From: Penaeicola halotolerans
Lineage (GTDB): Bacteria; Bacteroidota; Bacteroidia; Cytophagales; Cyclobacteriaceae
NCBI RefSeq assembly: GCF_016464625.1
Contig: NZ_JAEAGO010000002.1
Coordinates: 620,001 to 684,000, forward strand
Length of the DNA: 64,000 bases
Reading direction: 5' to 3'
Part shown: positions 53,408 through 63,045 of the stretch, piece after piece
Layout of the letters: every line of letters starts with the position of its first letter
Position numbering within the stretch: position 1 is the stretch's first letter
Position numbers and translations under genes: made by a program
The notes under the pieces: model-generated
The model's database searches: none
What the model was told of the DNA's origin: nothing
The model's input: only the letters and a program-made list of their open reading frames with translations

Positions 53408-54646
53408 TTAGTCTATGATCATATTTGGCCTATTGGCTTGCTTGCGCAACGTAAAGTGATCAAACAGCTCACCAGTGACTTTGTAGGCATTGTACTTGAG
53501 CTCATCTCCATCGATGCTGATCAACTGATAAAGCTGCGTTTGCATGATGCCTTTGTCCCACCAGGCATCCTCTCCATGCTCATACATCTTAGGGCCACTG
53601 ACAGAGACGACATACATCGTTCCCGTCCATTGGTCTTGCGTTTGCACACCGATAGGCGCATTGTTTCCTCTGGCGTAAGTATGGTCATGACCTTGTAGGA
53701 TCAGATCTACTTTATAAGCATCAAATATAGGCTTGAAGGAATCTCTCAGCTCTTTATTGTCCCTTCCGCGAGCGGTAGAGTACACAGGATGGTGAAAGGT
53801 GATGATCGTCCACTTATTTGGATTGTTCTCAAGTACTTTTTTGAGCCACTCGGCCTGTACTTGTCTATCTACCTCGCTGCCAATGATGCGATAGGAGTCT
53901 AGAGAGATGATACGCACACCTTGGTAGTCGATATAGTAGACAGTCTCTTCAAATCCAGCTGGACCATTTGCAGGCAGGCTAAAAGTCGCTTGCCAGTAAG
54001 GGTTTAGTTGTCCACGTCTATTTGGCCCGTAGTATTCATGGTTGCCAGGAGTGACGATACTTGGGATCATCCCATGGATGAAGCTTCCAGCATAAAACCA
54101 CTCATCCCACTCTTGATTGATCTGGTAGCCATTGATCAAGTCACCCGCGTGGAGCATAAAGTTCGCCTTAGGCAGATCACTGTAAGCTTGTCTGATGGCA
54201 CGAGACCACATGGACTTGAGGTCGTTTTGTGCATCTCCAAAGTAGATAAAAGAGAAGGGCTTAGCCTCAGCAGCGGCAGTTTTGTACTGTAGCCATTCGC
54301 TCCAGACTTCTCCATCTCCTACTCGATAGGCATAGAGGGTCTCTGGCTGGAGACCAGTGAAGTTGACTGAGTGAAACTGACTGACTAAGCTATCAAAATC
54401 AACGATGGTACTCTTGGCCATCACAGTTTTTGCACTGTCTTTGAGCGTAGGTGCTGCTGTAGCGAGTGTGATCTGAGCCTGAGCTGGGGCATCACTTGGT
54501 GCCGTCCGCCAAGTCACCGCTACAGAGGTAGCAGGATCTGTCATCATGTTGAGGATGATGCGGTCTGGCGTCTGTGCGGGTTGCTTTAGCTGTGCTTGAG
54601 CCGCAAAACTTCCAGCCAAAAACAAAGAGAGTAGTATTTTTTTCAT
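53408..54646 (-). CDS. Exported purple-acid-phosphatase-like metallophosphoesterase
   Basis: A 412-residue protein, start ATG 54646 because it begins a good signal peptide (ends SFAAQAQ, about 19). An N-terminal Fn3-like domain (about 25-125: MMTDPATSVAVTWRTAP, FTGLQPETLYAYRVGDG) precedes the catalytic domain (about 130-340). Dinuclear-metal motifs are complete: FGDAQND, HAGDLINGYQ, PGNHEYYGP, FHHPVYS and GHDHTYAR. It hydrolyses phosphate esters extracytoplasmically; with the PafA-like enzyme it may supply phosphate. Monocistronic. Confidence 0.9.
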   Translation of the reverse strand: MKKILLSLFLAGSFAAQAQLKQPAQTPDRIILNMMTDPATSVAVTWRTAPSDAPAQAQITLATAAPTLKDSAKTVMAKSTIVDFDSLVSQFHSVNFTGLQPETLYAYRVGDGEVWSEWLQYKTAAAEAKPFSFIYFGDAQNDLKSMWSRAIRQAYSDLPKANFMLHAGDLINGYQINQEWDEWFYAGSFIHGMIPSIVTPGNHEYYGPNRRGQLNPYWQATFSLPANGPAGFEETVYYIDYQGVRIISLDSYRIIGSEVDRQVQAEWLKKVLENNPNKWTIITFHHPVYSTARGRDNKELRDSFKPIFDAYKVDLILQGHDHTYARGNNAPIGVQTQDQWTGTMYVVSVSGPKMYEHGEDAWWDKGIMQTQLYQLISIDGDELKYNAYKVTGELFDHFTLRKQANRPNMIID

Positions 54647-54830
54647 GGTATTGTCGCTTGTCAAAAGCCAAAAATGCGATAAAAATGCTTGAAAACCATG
54701 ATTTACGTAAAGCTTAACAAAAGGGTAATGAATGATTACTTAAGGATTGGGGGAAAGTAAAAAGTCAAAAATCACCTTTTTTCTTTATATTGAAAATCAA
54801 ATATTTATAAGTTCAATTTTACAGAATGAC

Positions 54831-55304
54831 ATGCAGTTAAAAACAGCTTTAGATTTTTTCAATAGTTTAAGATCTGATACAGAAGACAAGAAAGCCTTAA
54901 AACTATATGATCAGTATATTTTGATCTTGGAAGATCTAGTAAATAGAGAGCTGACAGCCACCCAAATACAAGTGATAGAGCGGGAACTTGAAAAACTACC
55001 GATGGATGTCGCTCTCGCAGATCGTAAGGCTTCCTTAAAAAAGTATCTCGCCACTTTTCAAAAATTCTTAAATCAAAAAATCGCTTTGGTGATGAAAGGT
55101 CATTACTCCAATGCATTTGGTGGTGGCGGACTACTTTTTGGAATGATACTAGGATTATTCTTCAATGTGTTTTTGCAAACACAGTTTGGCTTAATAGCGG
55201 GGACAGTTGGAGGGCTATTTATAGGATGGATGATAGGCTCCTCTTTAGATAAAGAAGCAATTGGTCAAGGACGTGTTCTGGGAGCACCCGCTAAATTGGT
55301 ATAA
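54831..55304 (+). CDS. Uncharacterised membrane protein with glycine-rich hairpin
   Basis: A 157-residue protein; ATG 54831 is chosen since the 28 preceding in-frame codons lack family-like features. Residues about 1-95 are helical and acidic (KTALDFFNSL, QVIERELEKLPMDVALADRK). A hydrophobic hairpin of two spans follows (about 100-140: GGGGLLFGMILGLFFNVFL and FGLIAGTVGGLFIGWMIG) with a polar tail. Glycine-rich tandem spans like these also occur in glycine-zipper proteins. It is 20 nt before the PH-domain gene and probably co-transcribed. Function unknown. Confidence 0.6.
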   Translation: MQLKTALDFFNSLRSDTEDKKALKLYDQYILILEDLVNRELTATQIQVIERELEKLPMDVALADRKASLKKYLATFQKFLNQKIALVMKGHYSNAFGGGGLLFGMILGLFFNVFLQTQFGLIAGTVGGLFIGWMIGSSLDKEAIGQGRVLGAPAKLV

Positions 55305-55324
55305 ACACAATAACTAAAAAAGAC

Positions 55325-55705
55325 ATGGGAATATTTTCAGCCCTGATGGGCAATGCAGGGGCAGTGAGCCAAGAAGAATTGATGAAAAAGTACGGTCAAC
55401 TGCTGATAGAGGGCGAGCAGATTGAACTTGGATTCAAACTGATCAGAGATACCTTTATTTTTAGCAACAAGCGACTCATCTTAGTGGAGGTGCAAGGCCT
55501 CACTGGGAGCAAGACTGAGTATAAATCCATTACTTACAAGAGCATCTCACGCTTTAGCATAGAGACAGCGGGTACATTTGACTTAGATGCGGAATTGAAA
55601 ATCTGGATCTCAAGTGAGGCCCAACCAAGTATCAAAAAGCAATTCAACAAATCAGTCAATGTTTATGAGGTGCAAAAAGTACTGGCACATCATGTAGTGG
55701 GTTGA
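55325..55705 (+). CDS. Bacterial PH-domain protein
   Basis: A 126-residue protein with a single bacterial PH domain (bPH_1-like) in residues about 20-122: QLLIEGEQIELGFKLIRDTF, IFSNKRLILVEVQGLTGSKT, EYKSITYKSISRFSIETAG. Small, cytoplasmic, no catalytic motif. Bacterial PH proteins form ring oligomers of unknown role. It shares a transcript with the glycine-hairpin membrane protein. Length matches the family. Confidence 0.82.
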   Translation: MGIFSALMGNAGAVSQEELMKKYGQLLIEGEQIELGFKLIRDTFIFSNKRLILVEVQGLTGSKTEYKSITYKSISRFSIETAGTFDLDAELKIWISSEAQPSIKKQFNKSVNVYEVQKVLAHHVVG

Positions 55706-55740
55706 GGAAAGTGAGGATTATATTTAATGTTCAAAACCTA

Positions 55741-55774
55741 CGAATGCACAAATGACTTTCTATTAGTGCATTCG
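55741..55774. terminator. Hairpin between convergent genes, possible terminator
   Basis: CGAATGCAC (55741-55749) pairs perfectly with GTGCATTCG (55766-55774), 16-nt loop. Neither side has a strong T-tract, so its termination role is uncertain. Confidence 0.45.
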
Positions 55775-55784
55775 TGGCTTTATC

Positions 55785-57371
55785 TTATTCCATTCCAGGC
55801 TGTGTGATTTTCTCCCCCTTTTCTTCTTTGATCTTTTGCACCATCAAGCGGACATCTTCGAGAAGCTGCTTAGCGTCATAGATGATCCCGTCTTTGATTG
55901 TGTATTTTACACCACCGATGCGTACAGGTTGATTTTCCTCATTGAGACTGATGGCTCCTGTGCCGTAGAGCACTTTGAAGTTTTGTAAAGGATTTTCTTC
56001 TACGATCACAAAGTCTGCTAGTTTGCCTACTTCCACAGAGCCGATCTTATCTGCCATACCGAGTGCCTCCGCGCCATTGAGCGTAGCAGATCGAATGACT
56101 TCTAGCGGATGAAAGCCCGCCTCACGCAGGAGCTCAAGCTCACGAATATAGGCAAAGCCATAGAGCTGGTAGATGAAGCCCGAGTCAGAACCTGCTGTTA
56201 CTCGACCGCCTCTATTTTTGTACTCATTGACAAAGGTCATCCAGAGGCGATAGTTTTCCTTCCACTGCACCTCTTGCTCTGTACCCCAGTTGAACCAGTA
56301 TGATCCATGTGAGATGCGGCTAGGACTATAAAATCTCCATAAAGAAGGCAGCGTGTAGTCATCATGCCACTCAGCTCTGCGAACCATCATCAGGTCACGA
56401 TTGGCTTCATAGATATTGAAAGTAGGATCTAGGGTAAAGTCCAGCGAGATGAGTTCATCCATGACTTTATTCCAGTGCTCACTGTAAGGTGAAGCAGCTT
56501 GTTTCCAAAGCTTGCCGGCTTCGGAGAAGCGATGCTCTTCATTTTGATAGTTGTAGTCGAGGCGATAGTCTTGCACTGTACGATCAGTAAAGAGCGCTTC
56601 AGGCAGTCCATACCAGTGTTCCATAGAGGTGAGTCCTGCACGTGCTGAGTTGAGGACATTCCAGCGAGCTACATCCATTTGTGCATGGTGCATGGCAGAG
56701 CGAAGTCCCAGTTTCTTATTTTCCTCGAGAGCTGCTTGCATGATATCTGGTGCTGCTCCGAAAAATTTGATGCCATCTGCACCATTTTTAGCATTTTGCT
56801 GTACCCAAGCACGTGCTGCTGCGGGACTTTCTATGCTACCAGCTCCCTGACCAAAGCTCGTATAAGCTAGGATTCTTGGGGCAGTGATTTCATTTTTTGC
56901 GCTTTTGGCTTTTTGATCTAGCACCCATTTGAGGCCATTGCCTGCGGAGGGATCTCGGATAGTGGTGATCCCGTGAGCCATCCACAGCTTGAACACATAC
57001 TCTGCTGGCGTGCCTTGACCTGAGCCTCCTATGTGACCATGCATATCAACAAAGCCAGGGAGTAGATACATCCCTGTAGCATCCAGCACTTTATCATTGG
57101 GGCCTGCCTTGGGTCTGCGGGCTTCGTTGATCGGGACACCTGGGTATCCGACTGTCTGTACACTTTTGATGATGTTTTGCTCTACTACGATGTCTACAGG
57201 GCCGATGGGCGGGGCTCCATTGCCGTTGATGAGGGTGACTCCTCGGATGATGAGCTTATTAAAAGGGCCTTCTCCTTCAGCTCGAGCGGGCGCTTCTTGT
57301 ATCTGTGCATGGACTAGAGTAGCCACTAGCAGGCATAAGAAAGCAAATAGGTAAGTGGTGATTTTCTTCAT
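55785..57371 (-). CDS. Exported amidohydrolase-family protein
   Basis: A 528-residue amidohydrolase. ATG 57371 begins a signal peptide ending TLVHAQ (about 23). TIM-barrel metal site: HxH in GFVDMHGHIGGSG, histidines in SAMHHAQMDVARW and SMEHWYG, Asp in TAGSDSGFIYQLYG. The C-terminal strand pair IGSVEVGKLADFVIVEENPL is the usual amidohydrolase cap. It resembles imidazolonepropionase-like or peptidase-type amidohydrolases of Bacteroidota; the substrate cannot be told. Followed by a weak hairpin. Confidence 0.85.
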   Translation of the reverse strand: MKKITTYLFAFLCLLVATLVHAQIQEAPARAEGEGPFNKLIIRGVTLINGNGAPPIGPVDIVVEQNIIKSVQTVGYPGVPINEARRPKAGPNDKVLDATGMYLLPGFVDMHGHIGGSGQGTPAEYVFKLWMAHGITTIRDPSAGNGLKWVLDQKAKSAKNEITAPRILAYTSFGQGAGSIESPAAARAWVQQNAKNGADGIKFFGAAPDIMQAALEENKKLGLRSAMHHAQMDVARWNVLNSARAGLTSMEHWYGLPEALFTDRTVQDYRLDYNYQNEEHRFSEAGKLWKQAASPYSEHWNKVMDELISLDFTLDPTFNIYEANRDLMMVRRAEWHDDYTLPSLWRFYSPSRISHGSYWFNWGTEQEVQWKENYRLWMTFVNEYKNRGGRVTAGSDSGFIYQLYGFAYIRELELLREAGFHPLEVIRSATLNGAEALGMADKIGSVEVGKLADFVIVEENPLQNFKVLYGTGAISLNEENQPVRIGGVKYTIKDGIIYDAKQLLEDVRLMVQKIKEEKGEKITQPGME

Positions 57372-57439
57372 AATCTTCCGTGTTTGACTACTCAAGATAA
57401 GCTATCCTTGGCTTAACCGAAAACCTTTGGTATAAAAGA

Positions 57440-57464
57440 AAAGCCGATCAGTGAGATCGGCTTT
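57440..57464 (-). terminator. Rho-independent terminator after ybbP
   Basis: AAAGCCGATC (57440-57449) pairs perfectly with GATCGGCTTT (57455-57464), loop AGTGA; the minus strand continues TTCTTTTA. Confidence 0.85.
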
Positions 57465-57487
57465 CATGTAGTATGTGTATCGTTGAT

Positions 57488-60001
57488 TTATTCACTTCGT
57501 AAAACTTCCAGCGGAGGTCTGTTAAGTACACCCCTGCCATTGAGCATCCCGAGGATGACGGTAATGCTAGTGATGATCAAGTATAAATACAATACTGGTA
57601 GAAGTGCAGGTGTGAATTGCATCTCAAAGGTGAACTTGCCTAAGAGCCAAGTGGCGATCAGGGAGAGTATAATTCCACTTAGAGAGGCCAAACTACCGAG
57701 AAAGAAATATTCTAAGACATTGATCGTAGTGATCTGATTGCGGCTACCACCTAGTGTCCTTAGTAGGATGCTTTCTCTCATACGCTGATACTTACTGATG
57801 ATCAGTGAACCTATCAGCACTAGTATCCCTGTCAATATGCTAAACAGTGCCATAAACTGAATCACGAAAGTGATTTTGTCTAGGATATTTTTTAGTGTAC
57901 TGATGATGGTACCCAAGTTGATGATGGAGATATTTGGATAAGTACGCACAACTTTTCTTTGGACCTGAGCAGCTTCTCTATCTGTCTCGGAGCGTGTGAT
58001 GATCACATGAAACTGGGGAGCTGACTCTAATACACCGCTAGGAAAGAGGATCAGGAAATTGGTCTGTGCGCTCTTCAGAAAATCAACTCTACGTGTGCTA
58101 CCAACGTAAGCAGTAAACTCTCTTCCTTGCACATCAAAGGTCATCTCAGTACCTATTGGCATATTATTACGCATAGCAAAGTCACTATCTAGTGAGACAA
58201 ATATGCTGTCAGTAGGACTGGTGACTGGTCTTAGTTTTCCAGAGAGTAAGGTCTCTGAACTAATAAGCGAATCACGATAAGTCACGCGATACTCTCTTCT
58301 AAAAGCTCCTGTGCCTAGATCTGTGCTGTCAGAAGCTTCTATCTCTTCTTTGGTCATGCCATTGACCTTTTTGACATCCACAGTGACGATTGGGACGCTT
58401 TGCATGATAGGAAGTCCTTCACTTTGTACGATATCCGTCACATCTGCTAGCTGTGCTGGCTGTATGTCAAATATGAGTAGGTTGGGTTGATCGTTTTCCC
58501 CTTTGATTTCTAGCTGACCGACTAGTAGGCTTTGGATGAAAAAGAGTGTACTAATCATAGCAGTACCCAATCCTATGGTAGCGATCAATATCACCGTTTG
58601 GTTATTTGGACGGTAGAGATTAGCAAGTGCTTGTCTTGAAAGGTAGTTCCAGCTGATAGGGAGAAATTTTCTCACACTCCACATGGTCAGTCTCGCTACA
58701 CCGAAAAGTAGCGAAAAAGAAACACCTAAAAATAAGGTGAAGAAAATGGCAGGAACTACCTCGCCTAACTGCTGATAGGTAAAACCCCAAACAAACAGTA
58801 CAATCCCAGCAAAAACTAACCATCTCAGAGGATCTTTGATAAAGGCTGTACTCTCATCAGATGATCTGAGGGTGTACATCGGAGAAGTGTTGCGAATCTT
58901 CAGTAGTGGTAGCATCGCAAATAGAAAAGCGACCAATACGCCTGTGATGATGCCTTGAGCTATAGCAGACCAAGATAAACTCACTGATACTTCAACAGGT
59001 AGGAAGTCTTGAAATAAGCTAGGAAGGGCAAACTGGATCAAACTTCCCAGTGCGGCTCCAAGTATAGAGCCTAGTAATCCCATAGTTAGGATCTGTACAA
59101 GGTAGATCAAAAAGGCTTCTTTGGCACTGACACCTAGACATCTGAGGATGGCTACTGTAGCTAACTTTTCTTTTACATAGACATGTACCGAGCTCGCCAC
59201 ACCCACACAGCCAAGTAGTAGGGCTATAAAGGCAATGAGTGATAAAAATTCTCCCAACGCCTCAAAGTTTCTACCGGTGCGTTCTTGACTACTTTCTACC
59301 GTTTCTAGTCGGATTCTCTGCGAGCGTAAGGTATCGCGATTATCTTCTACCCATTTGTCAAGGACTTTCTGATCATCTATCTTATAATAGTTCTTATACT
59401 CTACCCTGCTACCAAACTGCACCAGATTAGTTTCTTCAAGGTATTTTTCAGGAATAAACATAGAAGGAAGCGCCAAACCAGCTATCCCAGTCTGACCTGG
59501 AGTGCTGATTAGTTTGCCCTCAATCTTAAAGAAAACACCACCTACACGTACAGAGTCGCCTGGCTCAAGCTCGTATTGGATCATTGTCAGTTCATCGACT
59601 AGGGCTTTCTTTGTACCGTCTCTAAAAGTTCTAGAGGCTGTCACAGGATCTGTCTCAAAGTCTCCGTAGTAAGGGAAATCTCCAGAAAGTGCTCGAACTT
59701 GCATGATGCGAGAGTCCTCATTTTTTGGAAAGAAGATCATGCTAGTCGTGCTCGCTTCGGTACTGATCGCACTGGCTAGGCTATCTGCGGGTCCATTTTC
59801 CAAGACATCTCTACTCTCTACCACTAGATCGGCTCCAATCAGTTCTTTTGACTGGTTGTTGATGTCTTTTGAGAGATTGTCACCGAAGCTATTGATAGCG
59901 ACAAGTGCAGCTATGCCGAGGACGATCGAGGAAATAAAAAGTGCAAGGCGTGTTTTGTTTTTGCGACTATCACGCCATGCCATCATTAGGATCCACTTCA
60001 T
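57488..60001 (-). CDS. ybbP: ABC transporter permease, YbbP/FtsX type
   Basis: An 837-residue permease with two FtsX-like modules: span 1 near 15-40, periplasmic domain, three spans (about 250-380, e.g. ALGEFLSLIAFIALLLGCVG), another spanning region at 390-440, a second periplasmic domain and three C-terminal spans (about 715-825). The layout matches E. coli YbbP. Its ATG overlaps the ATPase stop (ATGA at 59998-60001), so stoichiometric synthesis is expected. Such transporters often extract lipids or act mechanically on the envelope. Confidence 0.88.
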   Translation of the reverse strand: MKWILMMAWRDSRKNKTRLALFISSIVLGIAALVAINSFGDNLSKDINNQSKELIGADLVVESRDVLENGPADSLASAISTEASTTSMIFFPKNEDSRIMQVRALSGDFPYYGDFETDPVTASRTFRDGTKKALVDELTMIQYELEPGDSVRVGGVFFKIEGKLISTPGQTGIAGLALPSMFIPEKYLEETNLVQFGSRVEYKNYYKIDDQKVLDKWVEDNRDTLRSQRIRLETVESSQERTGRNFEALGEFLSLIAFIALLLGCVGVASSVHVYVKEKLATVAILRCLGVSAKEAFLIYLVQILTMGLLGSILGAALGSLIQFALPSLFQDFLPVEVSVSLSWSAIAQGIITGVLVAFLFAMLPLLKIRNTSPMYTLRSSDESTAFIKDPLRWLVFAGIVLFVWGFTYQQLGEVVPAIFFTLFLGVSFSLLFGVARLTMWSVRKFLPISWNYLSRQALANLYRPNNQTVILIATIGLGTAMISTLFFIQSLLVGQLEIKGENDQPNLLIFDIQPAQLADVTDIVQSEGLPIMQSVPIVTVDVKKVNGMTKEEIEASDSTDLGTGAFRREYRVTYRDSLISSETLLSGKLRPVTSPTDSIFVSLDSDFAMRNNMPIGTEMTFDVQGREFTAYVGSTRRVDFLKSAQTNFLILFPSGVLESAPQFHVIITRSETDREAAQVQRKVVRTYPNISIINLGTIISTLKNILDKITFVIQFMALFSILTGILVLIGSLIISKYQRMRESILLRTLGGSRNQITTINVLEYFFLGSLASLSGIILSLIATWLLGKFTFEMQFTPALLPVLYLYLIITSITVILGMLNGRGVLNRPPLEVLRSE

Positions 60002-60693
60002 ACTTTGGCCTCCTCCTGAGCGGTGTCAGAGATGATTTTACCTCCCTTGATGCGGACGATTCTTTGTGTTCTGGCAGCAAGTTCAAGGTCGTGTGTCACG
60101 AGGACTAGTGTAGTGCCACTCTCTTTGTTCAAATCAAAGATCAAGTCTTCTACTATTTTGCCTGTTTCTTCATCCAAGTTACCTGTAGGTTCATCAGCGA
60201 AGAGAATCTTAGGCGCATTGGCAAAGGCTCTAGCGATAGACACGCGTTGCTGTTCACCGCCTGAAAGCTGTGTAGGATAGTGGTGTGAGCGATCTTTCAA
60301 GCCTACTTTTTCGAGTAGTGTAAGTGCGCGCTCCTTGATGTTTTTTTCTTTGCGAAGCTCCATAGGCACCATCACATTTTCTAGCGCGGTGAGTGTAGGG
60401 AGCAGCTGGAAGTTTTGAAAAATAAAGCCCACATACTGATTTCTTAGCGCAGCTCTTTCATCTTCATTTAAGTTTTCAAGAGCGATGCCATTGATTTTGA
60501 CACTTCCTGAACTAGCTTTGTCCAGTCCTGCGGCAAGTCCAAGTAGGGTGGTTTTTCCACTTCCAGATGGACCGACTATAGCAAATGTGGCGCCTTCGGC
60601 AATTGAAAAGTTTACATGATCTAGTACAGTGAGGGAGTGTGAACCAGATTGGTAAGTTTTGGTCAGCTGGCTGACCTCTAGGATATTTGACAT
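59998..60693 (-). CDS. ybbA: ABC transporter ATP-binding protein, YbbA/LolD type
   Basis: A 231-residue ATPase: Walker A VGPSGSGKTTLLGLAAGLDK, Q-loop FIFQNFQLLPTLT, signature LSGGEQQRVSIARA, Walker B ILFADEPTGNLDEETG, H-loop VTHDLELA. Start ATG 60693 gives the normal SNILEVSQLTKTY opening; a 48-nt longer frame is open. Partner of the YbbP-type permease (ATGA overlap). Divergent from the tesA-like gene, as in E. coli. Confidence 0.95.
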   Translation of the reverse strand: MSNILEVSQLTKTYQSGSHSLTVLDHVNFSIAEGATFAIVGPSGSGKTTLLGLAAGLDKASSGSVKINGIALENLNEDERAALRNQYVGFIFQNFQLLPTLTALENVMVPMELRKEKNIKERALTLLEKVGLKDRSHHYPTQLSGGEQQRVSIARAFANAPKILFADEPTGNLDEETGKIVEDLIFDLNKESGTTLVLVTHDLELAARTQRIVRIKGGKIISDTAQEEAKV

Positions 60694-60787
60694 AGTATAA
60701 AAATTAAATTTTTGAGCTTTCAAAAGACAGGAACATAACAAATGCGTTATAGTTTTGATTGCTCTTAAACTTGAAATTAAACATAAA

Positions 60788-61489
60788 ATGAGACAAACAC
60801 TCCATAATATCTTATTGCTGGTATTTTTTGCAGGGCTACTGGCATGTGGAAGCGCTTCAGATTCTACTGACAGTACTCAAGCACCTGTAGCTCCTGAGGC
60901 TTCAGAAACTGATATATCCAATGAAGAAATAGCTGATACGCGACCTCGAATAGTATTTTTTGGCAATAGTCTCACGGCTGCTTATGGGCTGGATAAATCT
61001 GAAGGCTTTGCAGGACTCATTCAAGTCAGACTAGACTCACTGGGCTATGACTATCAGGTAGTCAATGCTGGGCTAAGTGGGGAAACTACCGCTGGAGGTG
61101 TCACGAGAGTAGATTGGGTTTTAGAAAATCCACTGGAGATATTTGTGCTGGAGCTTGGCGGCAATGATGGCTTAAGAGGTATCGCTACAGAAGAGACTTA
61201 TAAAAACTTAAAGCAAATCATCTCTAAAGTACGTGCCAAGTATCCTGAGACTAAAATCCTGCTCGCTGGTATGCAAGTGCCACCTAATATGGGAACCGAA
61301 TACAGTACAGACTTTGCAGCAATCTATCCAAAGGTCGCTAAGGAGATGAATGTAGCACTAATTCCTTTTCTTCTAGAAAATGTAGGAGGCATCAAAGAAC
61401 TCAATCTACCAGATGGCATCCACCCAACTGCTGAAGGACATAAGATCGTGCTAGAGAATATTTGGCCATATCTCAAGCCGCTTTTGTAA
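60788..61489 (+). CDS. tesA: SGNH hydrolase / arylesterase lipoprotein (TesA-like)
   Basis: A 233-residue lipoprotein: lipobox LLAC with the cysteine at about residue 20, then a Ser/Asp/Thr/Glu-rich tether. Catalytic blocks: IVFFGNSLTAAYGLD (nucleophile S61; the usual GDSL is GNSL), LSGETTAGG, ELGGNDGLRG and D209-x-x-H212 in LPDGIHPTAEGH. Acts on esters in the periplasm, like TesA. The start ATG 60788 precedes the lipoprotein signal; an upstream frame lacks features. It sits divergent to ybbA-ybbP, the same order as in E. coli. Confidence 0.9.
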   Translation: MRQTLHNILLLVFFAGLLACGSASDSTDSTQAPVAPEASETDISNEEIADTRPRIVFFGNSLTAAYGLDKSEGFAGLIQVRLDSLGYDYQVVNAGLSGETTAGGVTRVDWVLENPLEIFVLELGGNDGLRGIATEETYKNLKQIISKVRAKYPETKILLAGMQVPPNMGTEYSTDFAAIYPKVAKEMNVALIPFLLENVGGIKELNLPDGIHPTAEGHKIVLENIWPYLKPLL

Positions 61490-61493
61490 AGGA

Positions 61494-63032
61494 TCATCCA
61501 GCCCAGCCTTCTCGATCTAGGCTTCTGTATTGGATGGCTTCAGCTAAGTGTTCTATCATGATATTTTCGCTTCCTTGTAAGTCTGCGATTGTTCGGGATA
61601 CTTTGAGGATGCGGTCATATGCTCGAGCAGAAAGCCCTAATTTTTCCATGGCAGTCTTGAGTAGCGTTTTCCCTGCTTCATTGATCTGACAGACTTTTTT
61701 GACCATTTGAGAGGGCATCATGGCATTGCAGTGGACATCATCTACGTCCCTGAAGCGTGCGTTTTGAATTTCACGTGCTTTGATGACTCTTGATCGAATC
61801 TCCTCACTACTCTCCGCTTTGCGATTGGCAGTCATCTCATCAAATGACACAGGCGTCACTTCTACATGCAAGTCTATGCGATCGAGTAGTGGACCGCTGA
61901 TCTTGTTGAGGTATCGCTGGACGACACCTGGTGCGCAGACACATTCTTTTTCAGGATGATTGTAGTAGCCACATGGGCAAGGATTCATGCTGGCCATGAG
62001 CATAAAGTTGGCAGGATAGTCCACGGAGATTTTTGCTCTGGAGATAGTGACCTTACGCTCCTCTAGCGGCTGACGCATCACTTCTAGTACGGTTCGTTTA
62101 AACTCTGGCAACTCGTCTAAAAACAGTACGCCATTGTGGGAGAGTGATATCTCACCGGGCTGTGGATTGCCACCACCTCCGACAAGTGCGACATCACTGA
62201 TGGTATGATGCGGGGACCTGAAAGGTCTGCGGGATACCAGCGCAGCATCTGCACCTAGCTTGCCTGCTACGGAATGAATCTTAGTAGTTTCTAAAGCTTC
62301 ATGAAGCGAAAGTGGAGGTAGAATAGAAGGTAGGCGCTTTGCCAGCATCGTCTTACCTGCTCCAGGAGGACCGATCATGATGACATTGTGCCCGCCCGCG
62401 GCAGCGATCTCTAGCGCACGTTTGATATTTTCTTGCCCTTGGACATCTGAGAAGTCAGCTTCATAGTCATTGAGTGTATTGAAAAAAATCTCTCGGGTAT
62501 CAGTGACCAGTGGCTCAATCTTTTTGACTCCTTCAAAGAACTGAACTGCTTCCTCTATAGTCTCCACCCCGATGATGTCAAGATTATTTACTATAGACGC
62601 TTCAGGCGCATTTTCTTTTGGAAGGACGAAACCTTTGAAGCCATTTTTTCTAGCTTCTATGGCGATAGGAAGTACACCTTTGATTGGCCTGAGTTGACCA
62701 TCTAGAGAGAGTTCTCCCATGATCACGTATTGGTCTAAGCTGTCGGCTACGATTTGCCCAGAGGCTTTTAGGATGCCTAGTGCTATAGGTAGGTCATAGG
62801 CGGAGCCCTCTTTGCGAATATCTGCAGGGGCTAAGTTGACGACTACTTTGATGCGGGGAAAATTATAACCGAAGTACTTGATGGCTGATTCGACTCTTTG
62901 AGCACTTTCTTTGACTGCGCTATCTGGCAGTCCGACCATGAAAAAATTGGTGCCTTGTCCTACATCTACTTCTATCGTGATGGATCTGGCATCTACTCCA
63001 AATACGGCACTTCCAAAAGTTTTTGCTACCAT
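61494..63032 (-). CDS. comM: YifB/ComM-family Mg-chelatase-like AAA+ ATPase
   Basis: A 512-residue protein with an N-terminal S5/lid-like domain (1-175: VAKTFGSAVFGVDARSITIE, PIALGILKASGQI), a AAA+ core with Walker A MIGPPGAGKTMLAKRLPSIL, Walker B LFLDELPEF and RSPHHTISDVALVGGG, and a C-terminal Mg-chelatase domain (from about 390: RAYDRILKVSRTIADL). A CxCGYYNHPEKECVCAPG zinc-like cluster is present. ComM is a branch-migration helicase that aids integration of transformed DNA. Only 4 nt separate its stop from that of tesA. Confidence 0.94.
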   Translation of the reverse strand: MVAKTFGSAVFGVDARSITIEVDVGQGTNFFMVGLPDSAVKESAQRVESAIKYFGYNFPRIKVVVNLAPADIRKEGSAYDLPIALGILKASGQIVADSLDQYVIMGELSLDGQLRPIKGVLPIAIEARKNGFKGFVLPKENAPEASIVNNLDIIGVETIEEAVQFFEGVKKIEPLVTDTREIFFNTLNDYEADFSDVQGQENIKRALEIAAAGGHNVIMIGPPGAGKTMLAKRLPSILPPLSLHEALETTKIHSVAGKLGADAALVSRRPFRSPHHTISDVALVGGGGNPQPGEISLSHNGVLFLDELPEFKRTVLEVMRQPLEERKVTISRAKISVDYPANFMLMASMNPCPCGYYNHPEKECVCAPGVVQRYLNKISGPLLDRIDLHVEVTPVSFDEMTANRKAESSEEIRSRVIKAREIQNARFRDVDDVHCNAMMPSQMVKKVCQINEAGKTLLKTAMEKLGLSARAYDRILKVSRTIADLQGSENIMIEHLAEAIQYRSLDREGWAG

Positions 63033-63045
63033 ATAAAATCTGGGT

